Source of the DNA: Methanosarcina sp. UBA293
GTDB taxonomy: Archaea > Halobacteriota > Methanosarcinia > Methanosarcinales > Methanosarcinaceae
Assembly (NCBI GenBank): GCA_002499445.1
Contig: DALS01000013.1
Location: 1 to 64,000 of the forward strand
Length of the DNA stretch: 64,000 nucleotides
Direction: 5' to 3'
Of this stretch, positions 1-9,733 are shown in pieces. Numbering within the stretch: the first letter of the stretch is position 1; each line of letters starts with the position of its first letter. A program made the translations under genes and the position numbers. The notes below the pieces were generated by a model. The model was not told the DNA's origin. It worked only from the letters and a program-made list of their open reading frames with translations, and did not search any database.

Positions 1-1330
1 TTGTGACGCTGATGCTGAAGTCTGCAACCGGATAAACTTTTTCTTCTTTCTGCGCTTCCAGCACAATTACCTCTAGAGTTTTTGAAGCAGTGCCGTTTTC
101 ATTGCTTACTGTAAGTTTAGCGGTGTACTTTCCTGGAATTGTATAAGTGTGGACAGGATTTTTATCGGTAGAGTCTATGTTTCCATCACTTTCAAAGTCC
201 CAGCTCCACGAAACTGCGTTTTCGGATAAGTCAATAAACTGGACCGAAAAAGGAGCGTATCCGCTTGTTACATTAGCGTTAAAGTCTGCAACAGGCAAGA
301 CTGGCTGCTGTGGCTTGGAAACAGGTGCAAGAGGTAGTTTGTCTGTAATATTGTCTAACTCGTCGATATATGTCGAATCAATAATCCCGTCTCCATCTGC
401 ATCAGTTGCAGTCTGGGAGAATCCAGTACCATCAGGTTTTGCCCAGAAGTTACCTCCTATGTACGGTCCGCCAACAATATTTCTGCCCAGGGTTTTTGGT
501 ATATTCCAGGTAGTGTCCATGGTATTGATATTTGCATTACGGAAATTATTGACGTAATTATTGTAAAAAAGGTTCCTGCGGCAGGCTGGACACTCGTAAA
601 AACCGGATACGCTATTAAAAGCAACAATATTTCCGGAAACCTCGTTATCAGTGGCGGAATCCAGATGGATACCCCTACTGGTTTCATTAGCTATGTTTCC
701 GGAGATTATGTTATTATTCGAATACGAAATCCACATCCCAAATTCTCTGTTGTTCGAGACATTATTGCCTGAGATTTGGCTTTTTTTTGAGTTTAAGTGA
801 TTAATGCCTCTTTCATTCAAAGTTAAACTGTTGTTTAAGAGCTTATTTCCTTCAGAGTTCAAGAGCTGAATCCCATGAAATGTATTTGAGTTTGCTTTGT
901 TTTCTGAGATTTCGTTGTTATTCGAGTTACTAAGAGATATCCCAAGCTTATTGTTTGAAAGATAATTGTTAGTAATTGTACAGTCACTGCATTCAAGCAT
1001 ATAAATTCCTGTTTCTGCGGATTCAATCTTAAACCCACTAATTGTCGTATTACGGGCTCTAACGTAGAACGCACTTGTATTTGGGTTAGCCTTAATTATT
1101 GTGTCTTCAGGTTTCCCGGTCTCTGACTTTATTACGAGATTTTGCTTAGTAATTCGAATACTTTCAGTATATGTTCCGGGTCTAACGATTATCACATCAC
1201 CCGAGCCTGCATTATTCACAGCGGTCTGTATCGAGTCCGTTGAATTTACGTAAACATCAGCTGCTGCTCCGATTCCTGAACCTAATGCAAAAATGAGCAT
1301 GACCATTATCAGGATGATTAATTTTTTCAT
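1..1330 (-). CDS. NosD-type beta-helix and PKD-domain surface protein (partial, runs off the left edge)
   Basis: The frame is open from an ATG at 1330 to the window edge, about 443 codons, so the C-terminus is missing. Residues 1-25 form a signal peptide ending near GIGAAADV. Then come degenerate Asn-rich right-handed beta-helix repeats (NosD/periplasmic copper-binding type, with recurrent N-x-I-S-x-N turns) to about residue 300. A GGNFWAKPDG segment and a DADGDGIID calcium-loop-like motif follow, and then a PKD domain (WSWDFESDGN) that begins to repeat at the edge. GGGGATT lies 4 nt before the ATG. The same order occurs in the next gene upstream (1579-4725), so these are tandem paralogues. 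Inferred role: exported cell-surface or S-layer-associated protein. The substrate is unknown. Confidence 0.85.
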   Translation of the reverse strand, partial: MKKLIILIMVMLIFALGSGIGAAADVYVNSTDSIQTAVNNAGSGDVIIVRPGTYTESIRITKQNLVIKSETGKPEDTIIKANPNTSAFYVRARNTTISGFKIESAETGIYMLECSDCTITNNYLSNNKLGISLSNSNNNEISENKANSNTFHGIQLLNSEGNKLLNNSLTLNERGINHLNSKKSQISGNNVSNNREFGMWISYSNNNIISGNIANETSRGIHLDSATDNEVSGNIVAFNSVSGFYECPACRRNLFYNNYVNNFRNANINTMDTTWNIPKTLGRNIVGGPYIGGNFWAKPDGTGFSQTATDADGDGIIDSTYIDELDNITDKLPLAPVSKPQQPVLPVADFNANVTSGYAPFSVQFIDLSENAVSWSWDFESDGNIDSTDKNPVHTYTIPGKYTAKLTVSNENGTASKTLEVIVLEAQKEEKVYPVADFSISVT

Positions 1331-1398
1331 TTCAATCCCCAATATAAAACTAGAATTCTGTTGAAACTTGTTTTAAATAAATAAGAAGATAAGCGCAA

Positions 1399-1418
1399 AA
1401 CAATATAAATATATTGTT
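1399..1418 (-). promoter_or_regulatory. AT-rich near-palindrome that could hold the TATA box of the 1-1330 gene
   Basis: AACAATATAAATATATTGTT is nearly self-complementary and lies about 70-90 nt upstream of the ATG at 1330. It contains a TATA-like core. It may be the promoter, an operator overlapping it, or both. Nothing more can be shown from sequence. Confidence 0.35.
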
Positions 1419-1578
1419 CCTGTTTATTTCGGTATGAAGTTAAAAGTATGAAAAACATTAATTATTGCTGCAATTAAATTTCAAAATAAAGAAAACTAAA
1501 AAATCAAGGTAAATGAGAAAAATAGATGAAAAGGATGGAGGTAAATGCCTTCATCCTACCATTTTTTTATTTGAGTTT

Positions 1579-4500
1579 TTATTTTTTCTTATACAGGAAT
1601 ACCGTAAGAAGACAGGCTATGAGATAAACTACTTCAAACCCGGGAATGCTTGCAGTTTTATCCCCCGTTTCATGTTTAGATTTTGATTCCTGTTCAGTTT
1701 CTGAGGCTGTCTTATTCTGCCCAATTTTTGAAGTGTCGGTTTCAGGTTTCTTTTCAGCCACAGTTTCTTTTTCTACAGTTTCTCCTGTTATTGCAAAGAA
1801 GGAAAACCCTGGAGTTTCTGCTGTTAAGTACAGGTATTCGTTATCTTCTTTTAATTGTTTTACAGGCAACTGGGACCATTTTTTGTCGTTATACCTGTTG
1901 AGCTTGATTGAAGCCTTGTCTACATTCTTATCCTGCAACCAGGATTTTTCAACCTTGAAACAGATCACAGGATTTTCGATGTTCTTTGAGGTTGCAAATC
2001 CTGCATTTCCTACCCAGAGATTGAAGTACCTGTAGATTTCACTTGAATTTTCACTTGAATTTTCACTCGAATTAAGTTCTGAGACAAGAGTTGATTTTGC
2101 TTTGAGCTGCTCGGCAATAGCTGTGGTTTTGCCTGCAGTCTTCTTTGCGTCAAAAGTCACGTAAACAACGCAGGTTGCATTCTTTGCGAAATCAAACTTT
2201 ATAGGCTTTCCATTTGCAACATGCACCTGTGAAAGTTCCTTGACCTGGACATTTCTTGCAGGTTCAGGGGAACCTCCGCCTCCCCCTCCACCTCCACTGC
2301 GGTGACTTTTTCCTCCACTGCTTCCTCCACTTGAACTGCTTTCCATTACAGTTACTGTAGCCATTTTTGAAGCAGTGCCGTTTTCATTGGTTGCGGTTAA
2401 ACTAACAGTGTAAGTCCCTGCTGTAGAGTAAATATTCACTGGGTTCTGATCGGTTGAAGTAGCCCCATCTCCAAAGTTCCAGTTCCATGACGTTGCGTAT
2501 TGCGACTGGTCAGTAAACTGGACCGAGAGAGGAGCATACCCGCTCGTGGCACTGGCGCTGAAGTCTGCAACCGGATAAACTTTAAATTCCTCTGCAATTA
2601 TTTGTACAGTTTTTGAGTCCGTACCATTTTCATTTCTTGCTGTCAGAATAACATTGTAGATTCCCGGAGTATCGTACACATGGACAAAGCTTTTATTGAT
2701 ATTGTCCGAGCTTCCATCACCATTAATGTCCCAGCTAATCGAGGTTGCATCCTTTGAGAGATCCGTAAACTCGACTGTGAGAGGCACAAAACCCTTTTTA
2801 GGGTTAGCAGTGAAATCTGCGACAGGCAGTACAAAACGTATCAGTGGGTACTTGTCTGTTATATTGCCATTATCTGAAACAAAGGGGATATCTATAATTC
2901 CGTCCCCATCAGAATCCTTATCAGAATTAAGATCGGAGAAACCCAGGCTTGCAGGAGTACCCCAGAAGTTGCCTCCAAGATTTGGTCCGCCCATAATGTT
3001 TTTGCCTGGAGTTTTTTCCATATACCAGACGCTTTTATCATTCTTAATGTTGGCATTGTAGACATTGTTGAAATGGTTATCATAAACCTGGTTCCCAGTA
3101 CTTCTGGGACACATGAAAATTCCGTAATTATTTGAACTGATTTTGTTGCCTGAAATCTTATTATTCACAGAGGAGCTGAGTGAGATACCTTCTTTGTTGT
3201 TATTGACTATATTTTTAGAAAGGGTAGTATCATTGGATAACGAGAGGAAGAATCCATATTCAGAGTTATCAGTGACTGTATTTTTAGACATTATGTTCTT
3301 TATTGCCCCTTCCAGATAAATACCTCTTGAATTACTCTTCACTGTGTTACTATCTATGTAACCGTTACTGGAATTTACTGCATAAATCCCGTATCTATTA
3401 TTCAAACTTACAATGTTATTGGTAACATTATTTTCACTTGCGTTTTCAAGAATGATACCATCATTTTTATTAGAATTCACAGTATTGCCTGAAAGTATAT
3501 TTCCGCTGGATAATGAGAGCAAATAAATACCTCTGCTGTTTGAGGATACGCTGTTATTAAATATTTTATTGCTGTATGAATTGTCCAGCGCAATACCCCC
3601 AGCTAAGTTTGAATTTACTTCATTATTCTCCAAAATATTATTATTGGCTCCAAGTGTTATAATAATACCATTATTGTTAGAACTTGCTTTATTGTCTGAA
3701 AGCGTGTTTCTGCTGGATTTATGTGATAAGTAAAAGCCTCTGAAATTGTCATATGCATTATTTTTTACCAGGTTATTATTTTCGGAATAACTTATAGCTA
3801 CTCCGTATTCACAATTTGAGATTTTATTGTTTTGCAGGAAGTTGTCTTTACAGGTATTCAGGTATATACCACGGATATTGGTATCCTTGGCAGCACCTGA
3901 AATTGTGTTGTCCTGAACTGTGCTTCCAGAAGTCTCTTCCAGTTCAATTCCGTTTCCTCCGTTGGAAGAAACGATATTATTTTTCAGGCTACTCTTGCCT
4001 GGGCCCTTCAGATAGATTCCTTTTTTCCCGTTTGAGTTTACAGTATTGCTTTCGAGGCTATTATCGTTTGAGTTTAATACACACATACCGTCGTCGGCAC
4101 ACTGGCTTATAGTGTTTCCTGAGGCAGTATTACTCTGGGAATTCAAGAAATAAATCCCGTATCTTTGATTTGAAATCGTGTTACTCGAAACAGTGGTTAA
4201 CTCGGACCCTTCAACATTAATTCCTCTACCTATTTTTCCAGCTTCGTTTGTTCTGGTAGCTGTATTGTTGTGTATAGTGGTATTCACGGAAAAATCTACG
4301 TATACTCCCAGGGCGTCGTTTAAAAATTTATTATTCTCAATTCTACAGTCCCTGCATTTATTAAGATAGATCCCTGAGAGATCTGTAGCAGCTCCTTTGA
4401 TAGTAAATCCTTTAATTACTAAATTGAGGCTTGCATCCGCAGAGATTACACTTTTGTTTATGTCCTTGGGAACAATTATCGTGTCATCAGGATTCGGCGA

Positions 4501-4725
4501 TGCTGACATAAGTACCAGGTTGCTAGTTTTACTCAGGTCAATATTTTCGGTATAAGTTCCCGGGTGTACAATGATTGTATCACCATTAGGATTTGCACTG
4601 TTCACTGCGGCCTGGATTGAACCTCCTGGATGAACCTCAGCCGCTGCCCCAATACCGGAGCTTAACGTGAGTATTAAAAAGGTTAATAATAAAAATTTTA
4701 TTCTGTTTATATCAAATTCCTCCAT
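1579..4725 (-). CDS. Large NosD/PKD surface protein with PGF-pre-PGF domain and PGF-CTERM-like anchor
   Basis: This is a 1048-aa exported protein. Residues 1-28 form a signal peptide (LLLTFLILTLSSGIGAAAE). From about 35 to 590 there are roughly two dozen parallel beta-helix repeats of NosD type. Two PKD domains follow (SWDINGDGSSDN and NWNFGDG), joined to a Gly/Ser-rich linker with a run of eight Gly near residue 820. The next ~130 residues resemble the PGF-pre-PGF domain of archaeal surface proteins. The C-terminus has a Lys/Glu-rich stretch, then PGF, a hydrophobic helix and KKK. That is the layout of archaeosortase (ArtA) substrates, which are cut at PGF and lipid-anchored in the wall. A SSENSSENSSE tract is a small internal repeat. 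The protein is paralogous to the gene at 1-1330. The ligand is unknown. Confidence 0.9.
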   Translation of the reverse strand: MEEFDINRIKFLLLTFLILTLSSGIGAAAEVHPGGSIQAAVNSANPNGDTIIVHPGTYTENIDLSKTSNLVLMSASPNPDDTIIVPKDINKSVISADASLNLVIKGFTIKGAATDLSGIYLNKCRDCRIENNKFLNDALGVYVDFSVNTTIHNNTATRTNEAGKIGRGINVEGSELTTVSSNTISNQRYGIYFLNSQSNTASGNTISQCADDGMCVLNSNDNSLESNTVNSNGKKGIYLKGPGKSSLKNNIVSSNGGNGIELEETSGSTVQDNTISGAAKDTNIRGIYLNTCKDNFLQNNKISNCEYGVAISYSENNNLVKNNAYDNFRGFYLSHKSSRNTLSDNKASSNNNGIIITLGANNNILENNEVNSNLAGGIALDNSYSNKIFNNSVSSNSRGIYLLSLSSGNILSGNTVNSNKNDGIILENASENNVTNNIVSLNNRYGIYAVNSSNGYIDSNTVKSNSRGIYLEGAIKNIMSKNTVTDNSEYGFFLSLSNDTTLSKNIVNNNKEGISLSSSVNNKISGNKISSNNYGIFMCPRSTGNQVYDNHFNNVYNANIKNDKSVWYMEKTPGKNIMGGPNLGGNFWGTPASLGFSDLNSDKDSDGDGIIDIPFVSDNGNITDKYPLIRFVLPVADFTANPKKGFVPLTVEFTDLSKDATSISWDINGDGSSDNINKSFVHVYDTPGIYNVILTARNENGTDSKTVQIIAEEFKVYPVADFSASATSGYAPLSVQFTDQSQYATSWNWNFGDGATSTDQNPVNIYSTAGTYTVSLTATNENGTASKMATVTVMESSSSGGSSGGKSHRSGGGGGGGGSPEPARNVQVKELSQVHVANGKPIKFDFAKNATCVVYVTFDAKKTAGKTTAIAEQLKAKSTLVSELNSSENSSENSSEIYRYFNLWVGNAGFATSKNIENPVICFKVEKSWLQDKNVDKASIKLNRYNDKKWSQLPVKQLKEDNEYLYLTAETPGFSFFAITGETVEKETVAEKKPETDTSKIGQNKTASETEQESKSKHETGDKTASIPGFEVVYLIACLLTVFLYKKK

Positions 4726-5461
4726 ACAGGTAAAAGAAGTTGGGAATTAAACTTGCTTAAATTAGTTAGAAACTTGTTACAAATCTAATATAAATCTATC
4801 GGTTCCAAATTGATATCTCTATAATAATATATAAAAAAATAAACTGTAAAATAACGCCTCTGCTTGCGGGAATTTTTCCGGATTTCTCCCTAACCATCTA
4901 GAATCTTTTCTCAATACCCTTTTTCGGTTACAGTAAGCTGAACCTATGGTTACACTGACTACGACTTCTTCTTTATTACCTGACTGCTGATTTTGATAGT
5001 TAAAATATATTCAAGCTGCTTTGCAGCCAACCAAACAGATCTATAAATTATCAGAGTACCTAAAATATCTTGATTATTTTAATCAGGTAGAGTAAAATTA
5101 ATATATTTAGTAAGTAACGCGAGAAAACAAAGCTATCTTCATAAAAATTATCTTGGGATATATGCTAAAATGTGTGTGGGTTTTACCGTAAGGAGCGAGA
5201 ATACTTAGAAAAATACTGCAATATTCGTATCCGCCTTTTTCACTATTTGGGGGCTGTGAGATAGCCAAGAAATAAGGGAAAATAAAAAAGAATATACAGG
5301 GTGGTCAGATTTCTAGCCTAAAAAGAAAGCTAACCTGCATAATTATTTCTAATTCTTTCTGTTTCAACAGACTTTACCCTGCATTATTGAATCATTTTTG
5401 CTTTAGTAAACTTACATTGCTTTAATTAATCATTTCAAGTTTCCAGAGATATTCTAATATC
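4726..5461. other. Intergenic spacer, no convincing gene
   Basis: About 735 bp of A+T-rich sequence. The 4730-4830 part carries the probable promoter of the minus-strand surface protein (TTTATATTA, reading leftward, around 4783-4791). Short protein-like stretches on the minus strand near 4900-5030 are broken by stops in every frame and lack a start. I see no RNA gene or clear repeat. Confidence 0.5.
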
Positions 5462-7048
5462 TCAGTAAACTATTTCCTTTTTTGTCCTCTGATTATATGC
5501 TTTATATTCATCCTGTTTTTTATCCTGCAGGTAAATATACTCATATCCTGGGTGATTTAGCCTTTTTCTGTACTCCTCCCTGGCTTCTGCCTGGCAGTTA
5601 TCACAGGCATAAATTGGAACCGAAACCGCGAAGATCCTAGTGTCATTTATGCTTCTGTTGGCTCGAGAATCAATGGTTTTGTAGCCCTGGCAGTTAGGGC
5701 ACATCCGGATTGTTTCTTCCTGGAACTCCTGAATCATATCTGTATCATAAAAGATCTGTTTTCTCCGGGTGTAGAAGTCCCCATGCTTTGCTACCTCAGC
5801 CTCTACAAGCCTGTCCCGGTTTTTCCAGTTTTCGAGCTGAGCTGCAACTACTTCTTCCAGGGTTTTTCTGTCTCTTGCAGCCTGGACAAACATCCCTGGC
5901 TTGAAGTCAGGTTCCCTTACACAGGAGTAATCTAGTCCTGCCATTGCAAGGATTATGCCTGTGTTCACATATGGCAGTGCACTCTGGATCGCGTAACCTC
6001 CTTCAAGCACAGCCATATCAGGGGCAAGTTTCTCATTCAATTTTGCGTAGCCCTGGGCGGAAAAGCGCATGTTTGCGAGAGGGTCGGTATAGTGGTTATC
6101 CTGTCCCGCAGAATTCAGGACAAGCTCGGGCTTGAAGTCCTCAAGAATTGGGAGCACTAGGGAATCAAGCACGTAAAGTATACCCTCATCAGGGGTCCCA
6201 GGCGGCAGGGGAATATTGATTGTCCTGCCAAGGGCTTTTGGACCTCCGAGCTCGCTTATGAAGCCTGAGCCAGGGTAAAGTGTCCTTCCGTCCTGATGGA
6301 AGGAGATAAAAAGCACATCAGGATCATTATAGAAAATTTCCTGGGTTCCGTCCCCATGATGCACATCGGTATCTATAATTGCAAGCCTGCGAATTCCATA
6401 TGTTCTCCTTAGATATTCGACAAGAATAGCTTCGTTATTGATATTGCAAAATCCCCGGTTTCCGTGCGCTACTGTCATTGCATGGTGTCCAGGTGGACGG
6501 ACAAGCGCAAAAGCGTTTTTGACCTCGGCTTTCATAAGGGCATCCCCAAGCACCAGGCAGCTGCCTGCTGCGATCAGGTGAGGGGGTGTAGCCTGGGTTT
6601 CTATATCAGGCACACAGAAGTGAACTCTGGCAATATCCTTATATTCTGCAAGGCGAGGTTTATATTCGGATATCTCTGGTAGGTCCATAAGGCCTTCTTC
6701 AAAAATCTGGTCCCTGGTATAAAGAAGGCGTTCTTCTCTTTCCGGGTGAGTTGGTGAAATAGCCCAGTCAAAAGCCGGGAAAAAAATAAGGCCTGTCTTT
6801 TTTGCTCCTATACGATCTGCCGGAGACAAAGGTCCGTCTTTCTGTTCCAGCCCGGTCATTTTTAACTCCATTGTATTTTCCTCATTTCCCTCGGATATTT
6901 CAGGCTTGTTTTCTTCATTTCCAGTTGTCCGAATATCTTCTTTCTCGGCCTTATTTTTCTCTTCTACCTGCTCTTTTTCCCCTGCTTCGGTATCTTTCCC
7001 TAATCCGGTTTTCAGCACATCCCTGAGTTTTCCAAATCCCAGTTTCAT
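5462..7048 (-). CDS. Histone deacetylase/acetylpolyamine amidohydrolase family protein with acidic N-terminal extension and C-terminal zinc ribbon
   Basis: Arginase-fold HDAC family (class II HDAC/AcuC/acetylpolyamine amidohydrolase), Zn-dependent amide deacetylase. Visible motifs are RPPGHHA (active-site His pair), DTDVHHGDGTQ (Zn-binding Asp/His), SFHQDGRTLYPGSG and GGY near the end of the domain. The first ~80 residues are Glu/Lys-rich and probably disordered. The last ~100 residues hold two CxxC pairs (CPNCQ, CDNCQ), a zinc-ribbon-like tail not usual in the family. I chose the ATG at 7048: it overlaps the TGA of the upstream gene as ATGA and is preceded by GGAGGG at 7 nt. A start at 7069 is possible but less supported. 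The overlap implies translational coupling with the hydantoinase-like gene. The true substrate (acetyl-lysine, acetylpolyamine or another amide) cannot be told. Confidence 0.88.
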   Translation of the reverse strand: MKLGFGKLRDVLKTGLGKDTEAGEKEQVEEKNKAEKEDIRTTGNEENKPEISEGNEENTMELKMTGLEQKDGPLSPADRIGAKKTGLIFFPAFDWAISPTHPEREERLLYTRDQIFEEGLMDLPEISEYKPRLAEYKDIARVHFCVPDIETQATPPHLIAAGSCLVLGDALMKAEVKNAFALVRPPGHHAMTVAHGNRGFCNINNEAILVEYLRRTYGIRRLAIIDTDVHHGDGTQEIFYNDPDVLFISFHQDGRTLYPGSGFISELGGPKALGRTINIPLPPGTPDEGILYVLDSLVLPILEDFKPELVLNSAGQDNHYTDPLANMRFSAQGYAKLNEKLAPDMAVLEGGYAIQSALPYVNTGIILAMAGLDYSCVREPDFKPGMFVQAARDRKTLEEVVAAQLENWKNRDRLVEAEVAKHGDFYTRRKQIFYDTDMIQEFQEETIRMCPNCQGYKTIDSRANRSINDTRIFAVSVPIYACDNCQAEAREEYRKRLNHPGYEYIYLQDKKQDEYKAYNQRTKKEIVY

Positions 7049-8757
7049 GCTTTTACCCTCCTTTTCCATTCCGGAATCAGGCCTGCAGGAATTTGCATAT
7101 TCACGTCAAGAAGTCGCCCTGAAGTGTACCAGCCACTGACGACATTGAAAACTTCACTGCTAACAACTTCGGCTTCGCCTGCATACTCGGAAATTCCAAA
7201 TTTTTCTGCACGTTCCCTCAGGAGTTTTGCAGCAAGAGCTTCAGCTTCATTAAGGCGTATTTTATTAATATTCCTGAGGTTTGCTGCTTTTAGACTGGCA
7301 ATCTCCCCTTCCTCAGCAACAGAGTACACTTCCTGTTCAGTATCAATATGCAGGTTCAGAGTAAGTGTGGGCCTTGCAACAGCTGCTCCTATGGCGTTTC
7401 CTACCTCGGAGTATTCAGGGATAACAGGTTTTGCATCAAGTTTCTTTGCAATCTCGGCAATGAGGCCTTTTGCCCCTCCTCCGACACCTACTACGTTTTC
7501 AGGCCTTGCCTTTTTCTCCTGCAAAACTTCCCATATCCTGTAGGCAGGCTCCTGTTCCCATTCAAGAAACATCTCATTGACTGCATCAGCAATAGTCCGT
7601 GCAACTCTATCAACAATCAAGGATGCAGTTTCAGTTTCGGATTTACCCAGGCTGGAAGCTGTGGCTTTGATTGCCTCATTTGCACGTTCGGCATCTCCTA
7701 CCTCTATAAGCCCGAGCACCTTCAGAGCATCAGTCGGGGTAGTTTCATTTCCTCCCATGCAGTAAGCCGGGCCTACCCTTTCAGGACCTACTGTTATTAA
7801 TTTTGTACCGGTATCCGAATCCTTAACCCTTACAATACTGTCTCCTCCAACAGCGATTGAGCGAACAGCAAAGGCTCGAACATGCGTCAGGAAGCCTCCG
7901 AGTTTTGCGCCTTTAGAAGCCAGCAGGGGTTTGCCTGAAAGGATTAGTGCAAGGTCTGTGGTAGTCCCTCCTATGTCCACTACTACTGAGGTCTGCCCCT
8001 CTGGGGTAAGAGCTAAAGCTCCAATTGTGCTAGCAGCAGGGCCCGAAAAGATAGTTTCTACAGGAAGTTCTATTGACTTCTCAACTGGGAGAGTTCCTCC
8101 ATCGGCTTTTAGGATGTAGACAGGAGCTCGGATATTTCTCTCTTCAAGAGCTTTTCTAATCCTCTCAACAAATTCCTGATAACGTTCCCTGGTGGCAGAG
8201 GTAAGCATGGTAGTTGCTATCCTTCTTGGGAAATTCAGTTTTCCCGAGACCTTATGCCCAAGTTCCAGTTTGCAGTCTGGATAGAGCTCCCTGAAGGTCT
8301 CTTCTACGCTGAGTTCATGAGAAGGATTTCTCTGTCCAAACTTACTTACAATAGCTGCCCTCGAAAATCCAGATTCTCGAATCAAACCCACCGTTTTCCT
8401 TATTTCGGCTTCATCGAGAGGCTGGATTTCTCTTCCCCTATAATCCATAGCTCCTTTCAGATAAATGCTATCAGGGAAACTATAGCTTGCCGGGTTAACC
8501 CCTGGTCCCGGAATCAGTAATAAGGCTACCCGGTCAGTTTTGCCTTCGGCAATGAGATTTGTTATCACGGTTGTGCTGAATACCACTCTTTTCAGCTGTT
8601 CTGGAGGGACATCTTTGCTGATCGCATCAAGAGCCTCAAGCAGGGCATTCAGAAGATTTCCGGGTTCTGTAGAAACCTTGGCAGTACTGCATACTTCTCC
8701 ATTTCGGATAAGCACTGCATCCGTGGTAGTGCCTCCGACATCAATTCCTATTAACAT
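7045..8757 (-). CDS. Hydantoinase/oxoprolinase family protein (HyuA-like)
   Basis: 570-aa ASKHA-fold ATPase of the hydantoinase A/oxoprolinase family. The N-terminal nucleotide-binding motif is GIDVGGTTTDAV, and a second phosphate-binding motif, DIGGTTTDLAL, lies near residue 260. The family hydrolyses ATP to open cyclic amides (5-oxoproline, hydantoins) or to carboxylate acetone and acetophenone. No HyuB partner is next to it, so the usual two-subunit enzyme is not indicated. It is the first gene of an operon, and its TGA overlaps the ATG of the HDAC-family gene by 4 nt. Pairing a lactam/amide hydrolase with an amide deacetylase suggests a shared small-molecule or modified-amino-acid pathway (inference). 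Confidence 0.88.
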   Translation of the reverse strand: MLIGIDVGGTTTDAVLIRNGEVCSTAKVSTEPGNLLNALLEALDAISKDVPPEQLKRVVFSTTVITNLIAEGKTDRVALLLIPGPGVNPASYSFPDSIYLKGAMDYRGREIQPLDEAEIRKTVGLIRESGFSRAAIVSKFGQRNPSHELSVEETFRELYPDCKLELGHKVSGKLNFPRRIATTMLTSATRERYQEFVERIRKALEERNIRAPVYILKADGGTLPVEKSIELPVETIFSGPAASTIGALALTPEGQTSVVVDIGGTTTDLALILSGKPLLASKGAKLGGFLTHVRAFAVRSIAVGGDSIVRVKDSDTGTKLITVGPERVGPAYCMGGNETTPTDALKVLGLIEVGDAERANEAIKATASSLGKSETETASLIVDRVARTIADAVNEMFLEWEQEPAYRIWEVLQEKKARPENVVGVGGGAKGLIAEIAKKLDAKPVIPEYSEVGNAIGAAVARPTLTLNLHIDTEQEVYSVAEEGEIASLKAANLRNINKIRLNEAEALAAKLLRERAEKFGISEYAGEAEVVSSEVFNVVSGWYTSGRLLDVNMQIPAGLIPEWKRRVKA

Positions 8758-8814
8758 TCAAAATTCGCCTATCCTCACTTATATATTCTTTTATCATTTA
8801 TTCTATATAAAATA

Positions 8815-9115
8815 CCAATTGATATCATATTTCAAAAATATCGCATTCAGATATATTAGACTTCAAATGATATCGAGCGCCAAAAATATTAAATTCCAGC
8901 TGATATCAAACATTAACAGTATCAAAATTTAATTATGCCAAGTTCCAGATGAATTTAGTATAGAAGCCTGTATAATTTGGCTTAAGTTATCCAATAGCAC
9001 ATCTTTGATACACAGTGATTTGATACACAGTGATTTTTACATTCAGTGATTTTTACATTCAGTGATATTTTGACATTCAGTGATATTTTGACATTCAGTG
9101 ATATTTTGACATTTA
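8815..9115. repeat. Degenerate tandem repeats in the spacer upstream of hyuA-like gene
   Basis: Two repeat families sit in the 976-bp gap 8758-9733. At 8815-8916, GATATC/GATATA motifs recur about every 30 nt. At 9005-9115 there are about seven copies of a 17-19-bp unit with core CAGTGAT, some extended as ATTTTGACATTCAGTGAT. The last copies are nearly identical, so expansion looks recent. The rest of the gap (9116-9630) shows no gene I can support. Confidence 0.75.
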
Positions 9116-9640
9116 GTCTCGTTTCAATAAAAAGAGGTCCTAACCTGTCTTCGATCTAGACCTTTTCAAACTGCGTATTTAGGGTGATTGTGAAAAGTTC
9201 GTTAATTATAATTCTCATGAAAATAGCAGCATTCATTCGAAGTTTATTAATCTTTAGTAAATTTTTTATTAGTAAATTTTTGTCAACTTTGTGGATTTCT
9301 ATACCATAATTCAAATCCTTTGACCTATATTTATTACTATCTTGTGACATCTATAATTTCTCATAGCATATCAACATTCTGATAATTTGTTTGGAATTAA
9401 AAAAATAAGCTTCCAATATAGTTTCGGCGAATCCATACAATCAGCTATGAATATTTATAAAAAGCCTGACAATTGTGAGTTCGCAGTTCTTGGTAAGGTT
9501 GATCAACACTATCAAAAAAGTACTGAGTTATTACAGTACTATTGAAATGTTGATTTCTGAAAACTGCTGAGGTAGAAATGTTAAAACAGAGTTAATTGGA
9601 TAAAATTACCCAAATAATATAAAATAAGTATAAATATTTA

Positions 9641-9722
9641 AATAATATTCAAATCAAAACTTAAACTTTAAAATCAGTATTAATATTCAAATAATATTCA
9701 AATCAAAACTTAAACTTTAAAA
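9641..9722. repeat. 49-bp-period direct repeat just upstream of the 58-aa gene
   Basis: AATAATATTCAAATCAAAAC and the following AT-rich bases occur at 9641 and again at 9690, nearly identical over more than 30 nt. The second copy ends at the ribosome binding site of the gene at 9734, so the repeat lies in its promoter/leader region. Confidence 0.7.
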
Positions 9723-9733
9723 AAGGTGTTTTC

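Noticed and set aside
4900..5030. Protein-like stretches on the minus strand in two frames
   Set aside because: Short, broken by stops and without a start; no link to a known family.
8815..9115. CRISPR array
   Set aside because: Units are 17-35 bp with no unique spacers, and no cas gene is in the window.
9156..9350. 64-codon minus-strand ORF
   Set aside because: A+T-rich chance frame in a repeat-rich spacer with no start signal.
9447..9545. 32-aa plus-strand ORF (MNIYKKPDNCEFAVLGKVDQ...)
   Set aside because: No ribosome binding site and no membrane segment; could be a fragment of a lost gene, but evidence is too thin.
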